Positions 26,454 through 36,093 of a DNA stretch of 64,000 nt are shown one piece after another. The translations under genes and the position numbers were made by a program. Position 1 is the stretch's first letter, and each line of letters begins with the position of its first letter. Source of the DNA: Alteromonadaceae bacterium Bs31. Lineage in GTDB: Bacteria > Pseudomonadota > Gammaproteobacteria > Pseudomonadales > Cellvibrionaceae. The notes below the pieces were generated by a model. It saw nothing but the letters and a program-made list of their open reading frames with translations. It made no database searches and was not told where the DNA came from. The DNA lies in contig FXAI01000015.1 in assembly GCA_900177435.1 (NCBI GenBank), forward strand, positions 49,716-113,715. The letters run 5' to 3'.

Positions 26454-28025
26454 TTACTTCAAGGCGATCTCAATTAACTCTCTTACTTGATCTTCCAAGG
26501 AAGAAGGATCTGGATGCAACCTTTTCGAATATAGCCAATTAGAGCGGTTTCCTATGTCTATAACCGAACTACCTTTTTGAGACACATGAGCCTTTACTTG
26601 TGTATTCTTCGATACATTCTGCGCCCACTGGATGACTGATTTTTTTGCCCTGGTATTTTCATCATCTAAAATGCATGATAATGTCCCTGCGGTCGCAACA
26701 AGCCAAGTTCGTTGTTTATTAGTTCTAAATATAGGCAAAGCTTTGCGTAACTCTCCACCACTTTCTTCCATTAAATTCGACAAGTCGACTTCATTATAGA
26801 ATTGAAACGATTCAGAATCATCAGCAGCGACCTGCTCCTCAGTAGCGGCTTTCTCCTTGACCTGAAAACTTGTATCTACTTGTGCACCTGATGCGTCCGT
26901 AAGGTATATGTAATTCGACAACAATTCGGAATCTGAAGCATCAATATCTTTGATTATTTCCTCCAGATCAAAATCGTCTCCTAAGTAGTCCGCTTTAATG
27001 TTTTTTGATTCTTCGTTGTCCTGCTGGATTTGAAGCATAATAGATGGATTCTTACTAACAATTCGATACAGATCTGGTTTTCTATGCTGAATCAACAATA
27101 TTGTACACAGCACTTTGCTCTCATAATATTTTATTTTGTTCTTAGCCAACTGATGATTAAACAACAAATTATTAATAAACCTTTTAACTTGACGTGGATT
27201 CGCGCCCAATCCTTTTTCCAAAATATGTCGACAGTCAGACAGCTCCTCTGGCAATAGCGCAAGAACAAAATTACTTAGTTGGCTAGGCTCGATCATAGGG
27301 ATAGTAAATGGAAGCTGTATGATTTTATCGAGGTAATGTATTTCGTCGGAAGGCATATCGGCGTACTTTACCTTAATGCTATGCTGCAGCGCTTCCCGAT
27401 CAACACCTAGAAAAAATACGCATCCGTCTATGTTTAAATAGAGCTTTAATGCTTCTAGCAGCCTTAAAGATTGATCAGCTGAGCATCTATCTAGATCATC
27501 AATAAAGAAAACCAACTTTTCTTTGCCTGTAATTCGCTTTATTTTTTTTATTAGCTGCTCTATATGCATTTTTAACTTCAAAGAAGCATCACGATTCAAG
27601 AACTGCTCTTCTTCGTATACATCACCAAGCTTAATCAACTCCAACAGCTTAAGCCCAGTAGATACTTTTAGCACTTGTGAGCCCAGTGCTACAGCGACTA
27701 GCGATAGAATTTTCTTTATCTTTTCCTGTTCCTTATTATTTAGACCAGCAGCTATAGCATGCGAGAGAGCCAGTATTGGATCTTGAACAAGCTGATGCTC
27801 CCAGGCGTTAAACCAAACAACATGAAAATCATTCTCACCAAGCTGCTGCTCAATTTGCCTCATTAAAGACGTTTTTCCTCCACCCCATGTAGCGTATAAG
27901 CCAACAGTTAACGGCGTTGTACATTGGCGACAAAAATCCGCGAAAGAACTTGCATACTGCGCTCTATCGAGCAAGTCAACGGAGGTGGGTTCATCGTTAT
28001 GATATTTTATTTGATCTTTTGGCAT
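26454..28025 (-). CDS. KAP-family P-loop NTPase
   Basis: Start ATG 28025 (MPKDQIKYHNDEP) has AAGGA eight bases upstream; ATG 28034 is an alternative. The 523-residue protein shows Walker A in YATWGGGKTSLM near residue 45, the FNAWEHQ signature that typifies KAP NTPases, and Walker B KLVFFIDDLDRCS. A sensor-like region follows (RQVKRFINNLLF). One hydrophobic stretch (ILSLVAVALGSQVLKVS) lies between Walker A and B, where family members often have membrane helices. The C-terminal third is unrecognised. KAP proteins are patchily distributed, membrane-associated NTPases, and several bacterial ones occur near defence genes; no such function is shown here. Confidence 0.88.
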   Translation of the reverse strand: MPKDQIKYHNDEPTSVDLLDRAQYASSFADFCRQCTTPLTVGLYATWGGGKTSLMRQIEQQLGENDFHVVWFNAWEHQLVQDPILALSHAIAAGLNNKEQEKIKKILSLVAVALGSQVLKVSTGLKLLELIKLGDVYEEEQFLNRDASLKLKMHIEQLIKKIKRITGKEKLVFFIDDLDRCSADQSLRLLEALKLYLNIDGCVFFLGVDREALQHSIKVKYADMPSDEIHYLDKIIQLPFTIPMIEPSQLSNFVLALLPEELSDCRHILEKGLGANPRQVKRFINNLLFNHQLAKNKIKYYESKVLCTILLIQHRKPDLYRIVSKNPSIMLQIQQDNEESKNIKADYLGDDFDLEEIIKDIDASDSELLSNYIYLTDASGAQVDTSFQVKEKAATEEQVAADDSESFQFYNEVDLSNLMEESGGELRKALPIFRTNKQRTWLVATAGTLSCILDDENTRAKKSVIQWAQNVSKNTQVKAHVSQKGSSVIDIGNRSNWLYSKRLHPDPSSLEDQVRELIEIALK

Positions 28026-28034
28026 ATCATTCAT

Positions 28035-28156
28035 CCTTGTCAGGCTAAGGCCAGGATCAGCTTCGCCCAAACCGCAGAGTTTTTTTGTTAAAGTGTAGCG
28101 TGGCGAAACCCACAAAAACAGCCTATGTTTGGCAACCTGCGTGGAGCTGTTTATTG
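28035..28156 (-). other. attC-like segment, incomplete
   Basis: Directly overlapping the end of the upstream gene is GCCTAAC, followed on the minus strand by AATAAACAGCTCC and later by a loop-like TTTCGCCACGCTACAC, as in the attC sites of the right-hand array. A matching GTTRRRY core at the far end is not clear, so the site is partial or degenerate. Confidence 0.4.
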
Positions 28157-28609
28157 TTAGGCATAGATGTCTGGAGTTTCATTCACTTCAATTCCTATCG
28201 TTTTGCAATGATCAACAAATGATTTATAGGTACCTGCCCGCAGCTCAATTCGCTCATCGTTTTTTAGTACAATAACTGCAAATATAATTGGTGGATCGAA
28301 TTTAGTAATTACATTTTTTACGTCGACAATATTAATGTAATTAACTATACCCTTATTCTTTGATGATACTTCTATCTTGTCTTCCAGGATTGTTGCGGAC
28401 AAACCATTTTTTCCGATAGAGTAGAAGCCAACTAGAGAAAGCCCGACAAATATTGGGTATATAAATAGTGTAAATGGGATAAGAAATATTCCCCATACAA
28501 ACACACCTACCCACTTAAACGGATTCCTGGAGACAGAATACTCTCTATATCTACCCGTGAAAACAGCTTTAAAGGGAGTGCTTAGTAACATCCAAATTGC
28601 TTTAAACAT
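28157..28609 (-). CDS. Membrane protein with PH-like C-terminal domain, cassette-like
   Basis: A 150-residue protein with two adjacent hydrophobic segments at about 33-68 (WVGVFVWGIFLIPFTLFIYP), then a beta-rich soluble part (ATILEDKIEVSSKNKGIVNYINI to IELRAGTYKSFVDHC) that resembles bacterial PH-like domains. No close family was named. GTTAGGC sits just before the start codon and GCCTAAC overlaps the stop, the pattern expected of an integron cassette, although the full inverted-arm site is unclear. It lies 131 bases upstream of the KAP gene on the same strand. Confidence 0.7.
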   Translation of the reverse strand: MFKAIWMLLSTPFKAVFTGRYREYSVSRNPFKWVGVFVWGIFLIPFTLFIYPIFVGLSLVGFYSIGKNGLSATILEDKIEVSSKNKGIVNYINIVDVKNVITKFDPPIIFAVIVLKNDERIELRAGTYKSFVDHCKTIGIEVNETPDIYA

Positions 28610-28957
28610 ATTTGCCTAACAATATTATCATTAGAATGAAACTTTCCATGCAAATGCAATTATGGGGAAAGCGACTATGGCGGTGCAGGTACACCGCGAT
28701 CTTCGCATATAAATAGCATAAGGAGTAATAACTAGATGGAACAATCGCACTGTCCTGCTTTCACCTGATCCTACCCGAGCTCGAGTTTTCAAGTGGAGTG
28801 CAAGGCGCACTCTAGCGAGCGATCCGAAATGAATAGGGCGCTGTGTTCATTGCACATTCATCAGTATAGAAGGAACACAAGATTAGGAATTGGGGTGCAC
28901 CACAAGCCTTTCGCCGCTTAGCTGCGGCCTTTGTGCTTAACGCCCTGTGGTATCTCG
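28610..28957. other. Non-coding gap, 348 bases
   Basis: No gene seen. Near the right end is a short hairpin (GCCGC-TTAGCT-GCGGC, about 28912-28927) without a T-run on the relevant strand. This interval separates the AT-rich patch from the long minus-strand envelope gene run. Confidence 0.4.
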
Positions 28958-30886
28958 CTAGGGTGTGTACCAAATGGGCGAAGTATAAGCCCGCTCCTGC
29001 GTGGTCATTGGTACTTGCTTATCCATTTCAATACCGTAGCGTTTTGCCTCATAGGCCGTCCAGCGTGGTGTGGGAATTTCAATAACGCGGGTGTAATAAA
29101 AGGCTGTTTCACGGGGGTCAAAGTCCGGGTCTTTCCAAACCGTAATCATTTCCGCTTCGCCTATGGTGTTTGTCCAGCTGGCATTAAGCACATCAACAGT
29201 GCTACCAACCGGGGTTTTACAACGGCCATTAGCCTCTATTTTTCGATTATCAGAAACAGCCACATCAAAAACACGTTCGTGCAATTCGCCTTTGCTATCC
29301 AGCCAGCCTTTGATGATTTGAATGCGGTCTAAATTACCACTGTAGGGGTCTTTTACAGCGGCTACGAGAAATGAAGGTGCTTTGCCGGCCGGTGCAACGG
29401 CGAGCTCCCCTCCCATTGATACGCCCTTACGGTAGCCGGCAATGGCCGGGTTGCGAGAATAGATATCCGCTTGAGTAAAATCCCAGCCGCCAAAAAAGCG
29501 TACGCTCATGCGCGAACCGCTTGTTGCGTAGACTTCTTTGCGTTCCATAGCATCAAAGATGGCTTCGCGCGTGTTCTCTTTGGCCCATACAGCAGACAAG
29601 CCTGAAGCGACTTGCTGCCAGCCAACAACTTTTAGATCACCATCACCGCCTAGCAGGTGTTTCCAGCGCTTTGGCCCTGGCTCTGCCCCTGAGTGCTTGC
29701 CGAAGAAATTATCTTCCTGCGCGGTTGCCAGCGAGGTATGGCTGCCGGTGGAGCCTATCATGCCGAACTTATAAGGGTTGCGTGCAAATTTTTGTTGCAG
29801 TTTTAATCCACGCTTCAAACCTTCGCGGGCGTATTCTCCAGCAAGCATGCTGTCCTGTTTTACGGAGCTTAAATTGTGGTTGCCCATCTCCCAGGTTTCG
29901 TAGTCGGCAAATTCATCAGTGGGCGAAAGACCCGGGTGAGCTTCGCCATCGCCTTTTATTTGAGTTACCTCGTACAAGGGTTCCCATTTAGCCCGTTGCT
30001 GCACGTAGTGCTTGTTCAGGCCTTTGCCATCAGCCTGTTGCTTTTCTGGAAACATTTTGCCGTTCGACAAATTACCGTTATGGGCGATTGCCAACACATC
30101 GCCCCCGGTTTTATTTTCATAAGCTTCCATCCATTGCCATAAATCGCGGGGCTTGGCGCTGCCCTGTGGCGGTGTGGTGGTGTATGGAAGCTGGGCGCGC
30201 GCGTAGTCGGCGCCGTCACGGTAGAGTACAACGCGATTGAGGCTATTGCCCTTGCTTAATGCCGCCCATTCATAGCCGATAAAGGCAGTAAAATGGCCCG
30301 GCGCATTATGTATTTCGGCAGTGTCTACTATTTGATGCCACACACGCTTGTAGGCCGTGGAATCAGGCGCAATGTTGAGAGAGCTTTCCAATTCTCCATT
30401 GGCATAGTTTTCCATAATGTGTAATGCCGCTTCTACGCCCTCTTCTCCACCTTGTTGAATTTTTTCAGAAAGGCGTTTGTTAATTTCAGCACGCATGAGA
30501 AAGCTGGCATCTCCCTGGTAGAGCAGGGTAAATAAGCCCAGGTTATCTGACTGGTCTGCCACTGCCATCCAGTCGAGCGGCCGGGACAGTTTTACCTCTG
30601 TACCTGTGCTGGCTCGAACTTTCTCCCCCTTGGCAAAACGGTAAGCGTCATCAGGGGAGAGCTGGTTGCCAAATGCACCTGCGTCCATCGACAGTGCTGT
30701 GTGAACATGTGTGTCGCCCCACAATACTTCGGTGGGATAGTTGCTATTGGTATAGGGGGAAAAATGTTTTTTCTGGAAGGCCGTTTCCAGCGCCGCTTTT
30801 TCGGGAACAGGTTCAGAGGCACTAGCGAAAGGCGAACATACACCAAGGGACACCAGGATAATAATTGATAGCTTGGGGATGGACAT
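28958..30886 (-). CDS. Exported DUF3604 (PHP-like) protein
   Basis: Start ATG is preceded by AAGGAGCG. The 642-residue protein has a signal peptide ending ASA and the DUF3604 pattern: LWGDTHVHTALSMDAGAFG with a HxH metal motif as in PHP hydrolases, DWMAVADQSDNLG, IGYEWAALS, and a late YTRVIEIPTPRWTAYEAKRYG. DUF3604 proteins are predicted periplasmic metal-dependent hydrolases of unknown substrate, widespread in marine bacteria. It is the last gene of the long minus-strand run, 122 bases after the PPC lipoprotein, so it may have its own promoter. Confidence 0.9.
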   Translation of the reverse strand: MSIPKLSIIILVSLGVCSPFASASEPVPEKAALETAFQKKHFSPYTNSNYPTEVLWGDTHVHTALSMDAGAFGNQLSPDDAYRFAKGEKVRASTGTEVKLSRPLDWMAVADQSDNLGLFTLLYQGDASFLMRAEINKRLSEKIQQGGEEGVEAALHIMENYANGELESSLNIAPDSTAYKRVWHQIVDTAEIHNAPGHFTAFIGYEWAALSKGNSLNRVVLYRDGADYARAQLPYTTTPPQGSAKPRDLWQWMEAYENKTGGDVLAIAHNGNLSNGKMFPEKQQADGKGLNKHYVQQRAKWEPLYEVTQIKGDGEAHPGLSPTDEFADYETWEMGNHNLSSVKQDSMLAGEYAREGLKRGLKLQQKFARNPYKFGMIGSTGSHTSLATAQEDNFFGKHSGAEPGPKRWKHLLGGDGDLKVVGWQQVASGLSAVWAKENTREAIFDAMERKEVYATSGSRMSVRFFGGWDFTQADIYSRNPAIAGYRKGVSMGGELAVAPAGKAPSFLVAAVKDPYSGNLDRIQIIKGWLDSKGELHERVFDVAVSDNRKIEANGRCKTPVGSTVDVLNASWTNTIGEAEMITVWKDPDFDPRETAFYYTRVIEIPTPRWTAYEAKRYGIEMDKQVPMTTQERAYTSPIWYTP

Positions 30887-31008
30887 TGCACGCTCCTTAT
30901 ATTGCTAGTAACTGCTATTAACGGCTATAGGTTTTAATACCTATTGGTGTACTAAAAAAAGAGCGTGACCGATGACCACACTCCTTTGATTGCTTACAGC
31001 AACTGACT

Positions 31009-33324
31009 TTAATCTGCCGGTCGGTCTAGGCCTTCATGGAACACCAGCTGCGCGCGCATGTAATAGGCTTGATCATAGCCCCAGTCGTTATCGGCGATAT
31101 TGGTTGACTGATTAATGATATCGGTAACGGTTAAATAATAAGGTACATTGGCAACCTCATGACTGATCCACATAGGTTCAGCATTAGCGGCAGGTGTCAT
31201 CAGGTCAAGAGCGGAAACCAGGGCAGATACATCACCATTACTCGCAATAATGCCGTCCTCCCCTTCCCATTCGTTGATTACCGCATTGCTGCTCTCATCC
31301 CGGTACAAGCCCCAGGCATACTCCACTAACGAACCAGGTGCTGGAGAGTACAGCTCAATTTGAACCTCCACGTACCAGCTCTCGGCACTACCGCCGGCAG
31401 CGCCATAGAGTGTTGGAATATCCAACTTGAACCAGTCACGATCTTTATGGAAATCCACATAACCCGATTGCCAGGGCAGCGTGACAGTAATGGTGCTGTC
31501 AGCGTTTGCCAGTGTTGCCTTGTCTATAGTGAATGCTTCTGTGTTGACGCCATAGCTTCGTTGATCGCTGGCTTCTACAACGAGGGACAAAGATGTGTTG
31601 TCGCTGGCGGCAAGGGATTTTTCAGCACTTTCGGAATTAAAAACTGCTGCCGTTACCTTACCGGTATTTGCTGCAGGCGCAGTGGTTTGTACGGTATAAC
31701 TATTCGTTCGAATGGTGTAGTTATTGTCGATATCAGCTTCATCAGATTGCAAATCAACAATTTTTACAAAATAGTCCGAATTGGTGTTGCCGGCAGTACT
31801 GGGAATAAAATAACTACTTTTAAAGGAGACTGGAGAGGTCTCGTTGTTGCGTGCAGTGAAGGTGTCTACGATTTCATCGGCGTTAAACACCGTAACGTAA
31901 TATTCCAGTGGCGTTTCACTATCGGTTTCTATAAATATTTCAAGAATTCTGTCCTGGGCATTGTCGCTGGGTAAGGTTATGCGATACCAATCGTTATCGC
32001 CAATATAGGAAAGCAAGGCTTCTGTTTCCGTATTGGTCGTTTCGTCCAACTCTATTGCAGTATTTATCGTGTTATTGCCTTCGCCCAGTTCTGCATCATC
32101 AAGTACATTAACAGAGTCGACAGTCGCCGAATAGGCCATACCTACGGTGCCATCCAGGCTACAAACATCCTCGTTAATACCGCTAACACGAACAAAATGC
32201 TCACCACTGCTTTCAACGCGTATATGTGCCGTGCGCGGGCCTGTCTCGGTGGAATATTCCTTGGAAAAAAGAACCACATCATTGCTGTCCATCACTTCCA
32301 TTAGAAACCAGGAATCACATCCGTTAGCATCAGAAGGATCAAACTCAATTTGTAAAACCTGAAGGGAAGGTGGTGTAGCGCCGGAATTAATACTGCTCCA
32401 GTCTTGATCGCCGGCGTAGTCAATGGAGCCGGTAATTTCAAAATGACCATTGCCTGCCAAGTTAGTTGCGTTCTGCTGATTATCATCAGTAGAAACTTCG
32501 GCAGAGGCTACGCTACTCAAACAGAGGTCGAAAGGTGAGGCCGTATCAAAATCATCTTTGCCCTGGTCGTGCACCAGTACGTAGAAGCTACCTGCTGGCA
32601 GACTTTCAACCAGGCGATATACACTGTTTTCCGTTTGCCCCATGCTTCTTATTAATGTTCCCTCGTTGTCGAAAAGGCTCAACTTTAAATCAACGGCTGT
32701 TCCTCCTGCGAAAGCGGAGAAATCTGCGCTTATTTCATACACGCCGCTATTGCTCAGGCTAAACTGACCGACGTCTACATCTCCAACGGTGCCAATACTG
32801 TCGGTATGACAGGCGCCATCAAGCGCTAAGTCGACTGCGGTATCAAAGCTACCATTATTGTCCTCCGCCTGTGCAACATCGTAAGAAATGCTGTAGGTTT
32901 CTGTTGCAGAGGCATCGTTGTCATCCAGGTCCCGCACCGCAATATAGAGTGTTTTGGCCTGCGTCACGTTAACATTAATAGTTAAAGACGAGTTGGCGGA
33001 ACTGCCTTCGGGAAAATGGTCAGCCGCGAGGCGTTGCAAATCGCCATTGGCATCTTTTTCATAAACCGTTGTGAGTATTTCCACGTCGTAACGCAGTGTT
33101 TCGTTAAACACGTTTAATCCGATTAGCCCCGGCTCGTTTACTTGTATCGAGTACCAGTCAACATCCGTCACAGGGTTAATCACACCGGTCATATTATTAT
33201 TTTGTTGAAGGTTCGTATTGCCCCCGGATTCATCGCCTCCCGGGCTGTCGCTATCGCCTCCGCAGCCTCCCAGCAATAGTGCTGTTAGCAAGGCTAGATG
33301 TATTTTTTGCGCTAAGGGTTTCAT
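31009..33324 (-). CDS. Surface-type lipoprotein with repeated PPC-like beta domains
   Basis: A 771-residue lipoprotein (signal ending LLLGGC, Cys21, then a Gly/Asp/Ser spacer). At least four PPC-like beta-sandwich units are seen, each marked by a D-x-D-W-Y/F or similar core: VDWYSIQVNEPGLIGLNV, VDVGQFSLSNSGVYEI, DQDWSSINSG, DNDWYRITLPSD and DRDWFKLDIP. The domains are Asp/Asn-rich, consistent with calcium binding. PPC domains are usually found on secreted proteases and adhesins, but no protease domain is present. The start has AGGTGATG upstream and lies 11 bases after the VWA gene, so the two are surely co-transcribed. Confidence 0.82.
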   Translation of the reverse strand: MKPLAQKIHLALLTALLLGGCGGDSDSPGGDESGGNTNLQQNNNMTGVINPVTDVDWYSIQVNEPGLIGLNVFNETLRYDVEILTTVYEKDANGDLQRLAADHFPEGSSANSSLTINVNVTQAKTLYIAVRDLDDNDASATETYSISYDVAQAEDNNGSFDTAVDLALDGACHTDSIGTVGDVDVGQFSLSNSGVYEISADFSAFAGGTAVDLKLSLFDNEGTLIRSMGQTENSVYRLVESLPAGSFYVLVHDQGKDDFDTASPFDLCLSSVASAEVSTDDNQQNATNLAGNGHFEITGSIDYAGDQDWSSINSGATPPSLQVLQIEFDPSDANGCDSWFLMEVMDSNDVVLFSKEYSTETGPRTAHIRVESSGEHFVRVSGINEDVCSLDGTVGMAYSATVDSVNVLDDAELGEGNNTINTAIELDETTNTETEALLSYIGDNDWYRITLPSDNAQDRILEIFIETDSETPLEYYVTVFNADEIVDTFTARNNETSPVSFKSSYFIPSTAGNTNSDYFVKIVDLQSDEADIDNNYTIRTNSYTVQTTAPAANTGKVTAAVFNSESAEKSLAASDNTSLSLVVEASDQRSYGVNTEAFTIDKATLANADSTITVTLPWQSGYVDFHKDRDWFKLDIPTLYGAAGGSAESWYVEVQIELYSPAPGSLVEYAWGLYRDESSNAVINEWEGEDGIIASNGDVSALVSALDLMTPAANAEPMWISHEVANVPYYLTVTDIINQSTNIADNDWGYDQAYYMRAQLVFHEGLDRPAD

Positions 33325-33335
33325 GGCATCACCTA

Positions 33336-34961
33336 TTAAGGTATTAACTCAAAGTTGTCAGGCGTAAATTCGATGGTTTTGTCCGTTTCGCTGATGTTTA
33401 CCGTAACAGTTGCTCGCCTGAATAAAGGGGTGGACTCGGGTTGGTCACTGGGTACCTGAGCCACATAAAGTTGAATTAGATTATCGCCGGCCAGATGGCC
33501 GTCCATATCTGTGCGCAAACCGGTATCCAGAAGATGGATATTGGAAATGGTGAATTCAAATTCACGCACATAGGATTCCGACTCGGTACCCTGATTAAGC
33601 TCTACCAGCCCTCGGTCTATTATTTCGTACTGATAGGAAAAACGTTCGTGGATAATCGGGTCGGCGGATTTAACATTGGTGTGATGATGGACTTCAAGGG
33701 CATCGACCCTGCCATCAAAATCCATATCGTCTGTATCCTGGACTTCTATCGGGCTGGTGCCTGCCAGGTGTTCTATGTAATCTGGCATACCATCATAGTC
33801 GGTATCGGCAATTTTTCTTTTTGTTCCCTGAATATACTCTTCGCAATCTGTAAGGCCATCCGTGTCGGTATCTGGCCACACTTCCTCAGCACCCAAGTCG
33901 CAGGGGCTGTCAAATATCAAGGGATCGCGCTCATTGCCAGGAGCGCTGATCAGTTTTTCAAAATAATCGCTCATACCATCGTAGTCGGTATCGCGGGCGC
34001 CAGGATCAGAGCCATAAATGAGCTCTTCTTCATCTGTGAGGCCGTCACCGTCAGTATCTGGCAAGAGGCTGTCAATACCAGGCTGTGCATTGAAGTTATA
34101 GGCAACGATGTATTTAACCACGTACTCTACAGTTAACCGCAGATCCACAATGTTGAAATTAATTGAGTCTGCATTGTCAAAGCGCTGAAATTGGCCTCCA
34201 CCGGCTTGAGCCATTTCTTCCAGTATTTGCCCCGCCGCGGCTAATTCATCGCTATCCAGTGCGGGGTCCTCCAAGAGAAAGGTATGAAAATTAAATGAGC
34301 CCACTCCCCATAGCTCAACCATATCCACAATATCTTCAACACTGTCAGTAATTTTCCCAATGGCATCTATGCCGGTACCTGAATCGGGCTGGCCGTCGCT
34401 GAGAAAAATGACAATATATTTTGTTCGTGTGAGATTGTCCTGGTTTTCGGCATCGATAATATCTCTTTGAATATCCGAGTAGATCGTGCTTAGCGTGCCC
34501 AGGTAATTGGTGGTTGTATCGTTGGCATTAAAGCTGAGAATATCGTTCAGCTCATCCGGGTCTTTGGTGAAGTCATTTTGACCATCAGAATTCTGGGTAA
34601 CGGCCGTTACTGCAGAATTCCATATCATCACTTCAAAAGAGACATCGTCATATTCACTGTTGTAACGATCAATAAATTCTCTCGCCGCATCCAAACGCAA
34701 ACCGTAGGGGTCGGCACCGGCACCGCTGCCATCGGGCATAACAAAACCCATACTGGCTGAAGCATCGATGGCGAACAATACTTTTACCGGAAAATTAATT
34801 TCGTCCGGGTTTTCCGTTCTAAAAGTTCCTTTTAAAACTGCCACACGGCTTGCTGTTGTTCGTTCGAGAGGTGCGTGATCCTTGCAGCCAATGCCTATAC
34901 TGTACAAAGCAAGTAATAGCGTAATTTTTAAAAACAGTCGCAGCACTGAATTACCTCTCAT
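33336..34961 (-). CDS. VWA-domain lipoprotein with calcium-binding repeats, candidate adhesin
   Basis: A 541-residue lipoprotein (signal ending SIGIGC, Cys26). A von Willebrand A domain spans about 58-285: KVLFAIDASASMGF carries the DxSxS MIDAS motif, TTNYLG the MIDAS Thr and FLSDGQPDSG the Asp. Residues about 300-420 hold repeated Asp-rich loops (DTDGDGLTDEEELIYGSD, DTDYDGMSDYFEK, DTDTDGLTDCEEY, DTDYDGMPDYIEH), as in thrombospondin type 3 or EF-hand-like repeats. A beta-rich C-terminal domain ends the chain. MIDAS-type VWA domains bind ligands through a metal. The gene follows the Agl/Glt-like operon, and Myxococcus uses the VWA-type lipoprotein CglB as gliding adhesin, so a similar surface-adhesion role is a reasonable inference. 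Confidence 0.88.
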   Translation of the reverse strand: MRGNSVLRLFLKITLLLALYSIGIGCKDHAPLERTTASRVAVLKGTFRTENPDEINFPVKVLFAIDASASMGFVMPDGSGAGADPYGLRLDAAREFIDRYNSEYDDVSFEVMIWNSAVTAVTQNSDGQNDFTKDPDELNDILSFNANDTTTNYLGTLSTIYSDIQRDIIDAENQDNLTRTKYIVIFLSDGQPDSGTGIDAIGKITDSVEDIVDMVELWGVGSFNFHTFLLEDPALDSDELAAAGQILEEMAQAGGGQFQRFDNADSINFNIVDLRLTVEYVVKYIVAYNFNAQPGIDSLLPDTDGDGLTDEEELIYGSDPGARDTDYDGMSDYFEKLISAPGNERDPLIFDSPCDLGAEEVWPDTDTDGLTDCEEYIQGTKRKIADTDYDGMPDYIEHLAGTSPIEVQDTDDMDFDGRVDALEVHHHTNVKSADPIIHERFSYQYEIIDRGLVELNQGTESESYVREFEFTISNIHLLDTGLRTDMDGHLAGDNLIQLYVAQVPSDQPESTPLFRRATVTVNISETDKTIEFTPDNFELIP

Positions 34962-35039
34962 AATGACTGACTCGTTGCTTAAATATAAAACCCCATCCCT
35001 GGGGCTAATCTAGTATGCTCCGAGCACACCATTGGAGTA

Positions 35040-35912
35040 TTAACACGCGTCGCCACGCCCATCCTGATCGCTATCCTGCTGGTCTGCATTGGCAGTTTCC
35101 GGGCAGTTGTCACACACATTGCCTATGCCGTCTTCATCGGTGTCATCGTTTTTATCAGAGCGCGCATTGGGGCAAAGATCCTGGTAGTAACTAAAACCGT
35201 CGTTGTCGTAGTCATTGTCACAAGCGTCACCTTGCACATCACCTACTAAATAAAAATCACTATTTTCCTGATTAACATTGGCCACTTCCGGGCAGTTGTC
35301 GATTGCGTCGGGGATGCTATCGCCATCGTCGTCGTTATCACACAGATCTCCCAATCCGTCGCTGTCACGGTCTACCTGATCTCTGTTTGAAATAAACGGG
35401 CAATTATCACTACCGTTGGCTTCTACACCATCGCCATCAATATCGCTGTCACAGGCATCACCTATGTCATCGTTATCGATATCTTCCTGAAAATAATTAG
35501 CAATGCTTGGGCAATTGTCGCAGGCGTCGCCGTGTCGATCGCCGTCGGAATTATCTTGATCGAGGTTTGCTTCGTGAGGACAATTATCATTCGGATCGTT
35601 CCAGCCATCATCGTCCCAATCGTCGTCTGCTTGTTGCGTGGGACCAATGGTTAAGGCAACCAGTACCAGTGCACCACCGCCACCGCCACCCTGACCGCCT
35701 GTAGGCGGTGCACCACAGTCTGCGCCACACTCGAGAATTCTGCCGTCGGCATCGCGGTAAAACACATTGCCGTTTTGATCAGCATAACGGGTCCATAAAA
35801 CGCCGCTGTCATCGAGGTAGCCATTATCTGTATAAACCCCGGACAAAGCTGTTGCTGCTAATGCCGAAATAAATATTCCCGCTAGTAGTTTTAATTTTAA
35901 TTGACTAATCAC
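35040..35912 (-). CDS. Exported thrombospondin type 3 repeat protein
   Basis: The GTG start has GGAGG five bases upstream. The 290 residues comprise a signal peptide (GIFISALAATALSG), a short domain (TRYADQNGNVFYRDADGRI), a Gly-rich stretch, and about six tandem Asp/Cys-rich repeats of the form DNCPxxxNxDQxDxDxDGxGDxCD. This is the thrombospondin type 3 consensus, which wraps around calcium ions; the last repeat ends exactly at the C-terminus (GRGDAC). The exported location is sure, the function is not. It lies 181 bases after the lipoprotein ending the tight operon and 78 bases before the VWA gene. Confidence 0.88.
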   Translation of the reverse strand: MISQLKLKLLAGIFISALAATALSGVYTDNGYLDDSGVLWTRYADQNGNVFYRDADGRILECGADCGAPPTGGQGGGGGGALVLVALTIGPTQQADDDWDDDGWNDPNDNCPHEANLDQDNSDGDRHGDACDNCPSIANYFQEDIDNDDIGDACDSDIDGDGVEANGSDNCPFISNRDQVDRDSDGLGDLCDNDDDGDSIPDAIDNCPEVANVNQENSDFYLVGDVQGDACDNDYDNDGFSYYQDLCPNARSDKNDDTDEDGIGNVCDNCPETANADQQDSDQDGRGDAC

Positions 35913-36093
35913 CTGAACCTCCGGGCGTTTCTGTGCCGTATTAATATTTTTCAGATGGAAAATATAGTGGTGTTATTACGGTTTAAAATTAGGGAAAAAC
36001 CATCTGCCCCATTAACTTAAACCTTAACATTTGAAAGGGATAATAAATATTCAACAGTGTGTAAACTCACAAAATTAAACATATAGACGCCAA

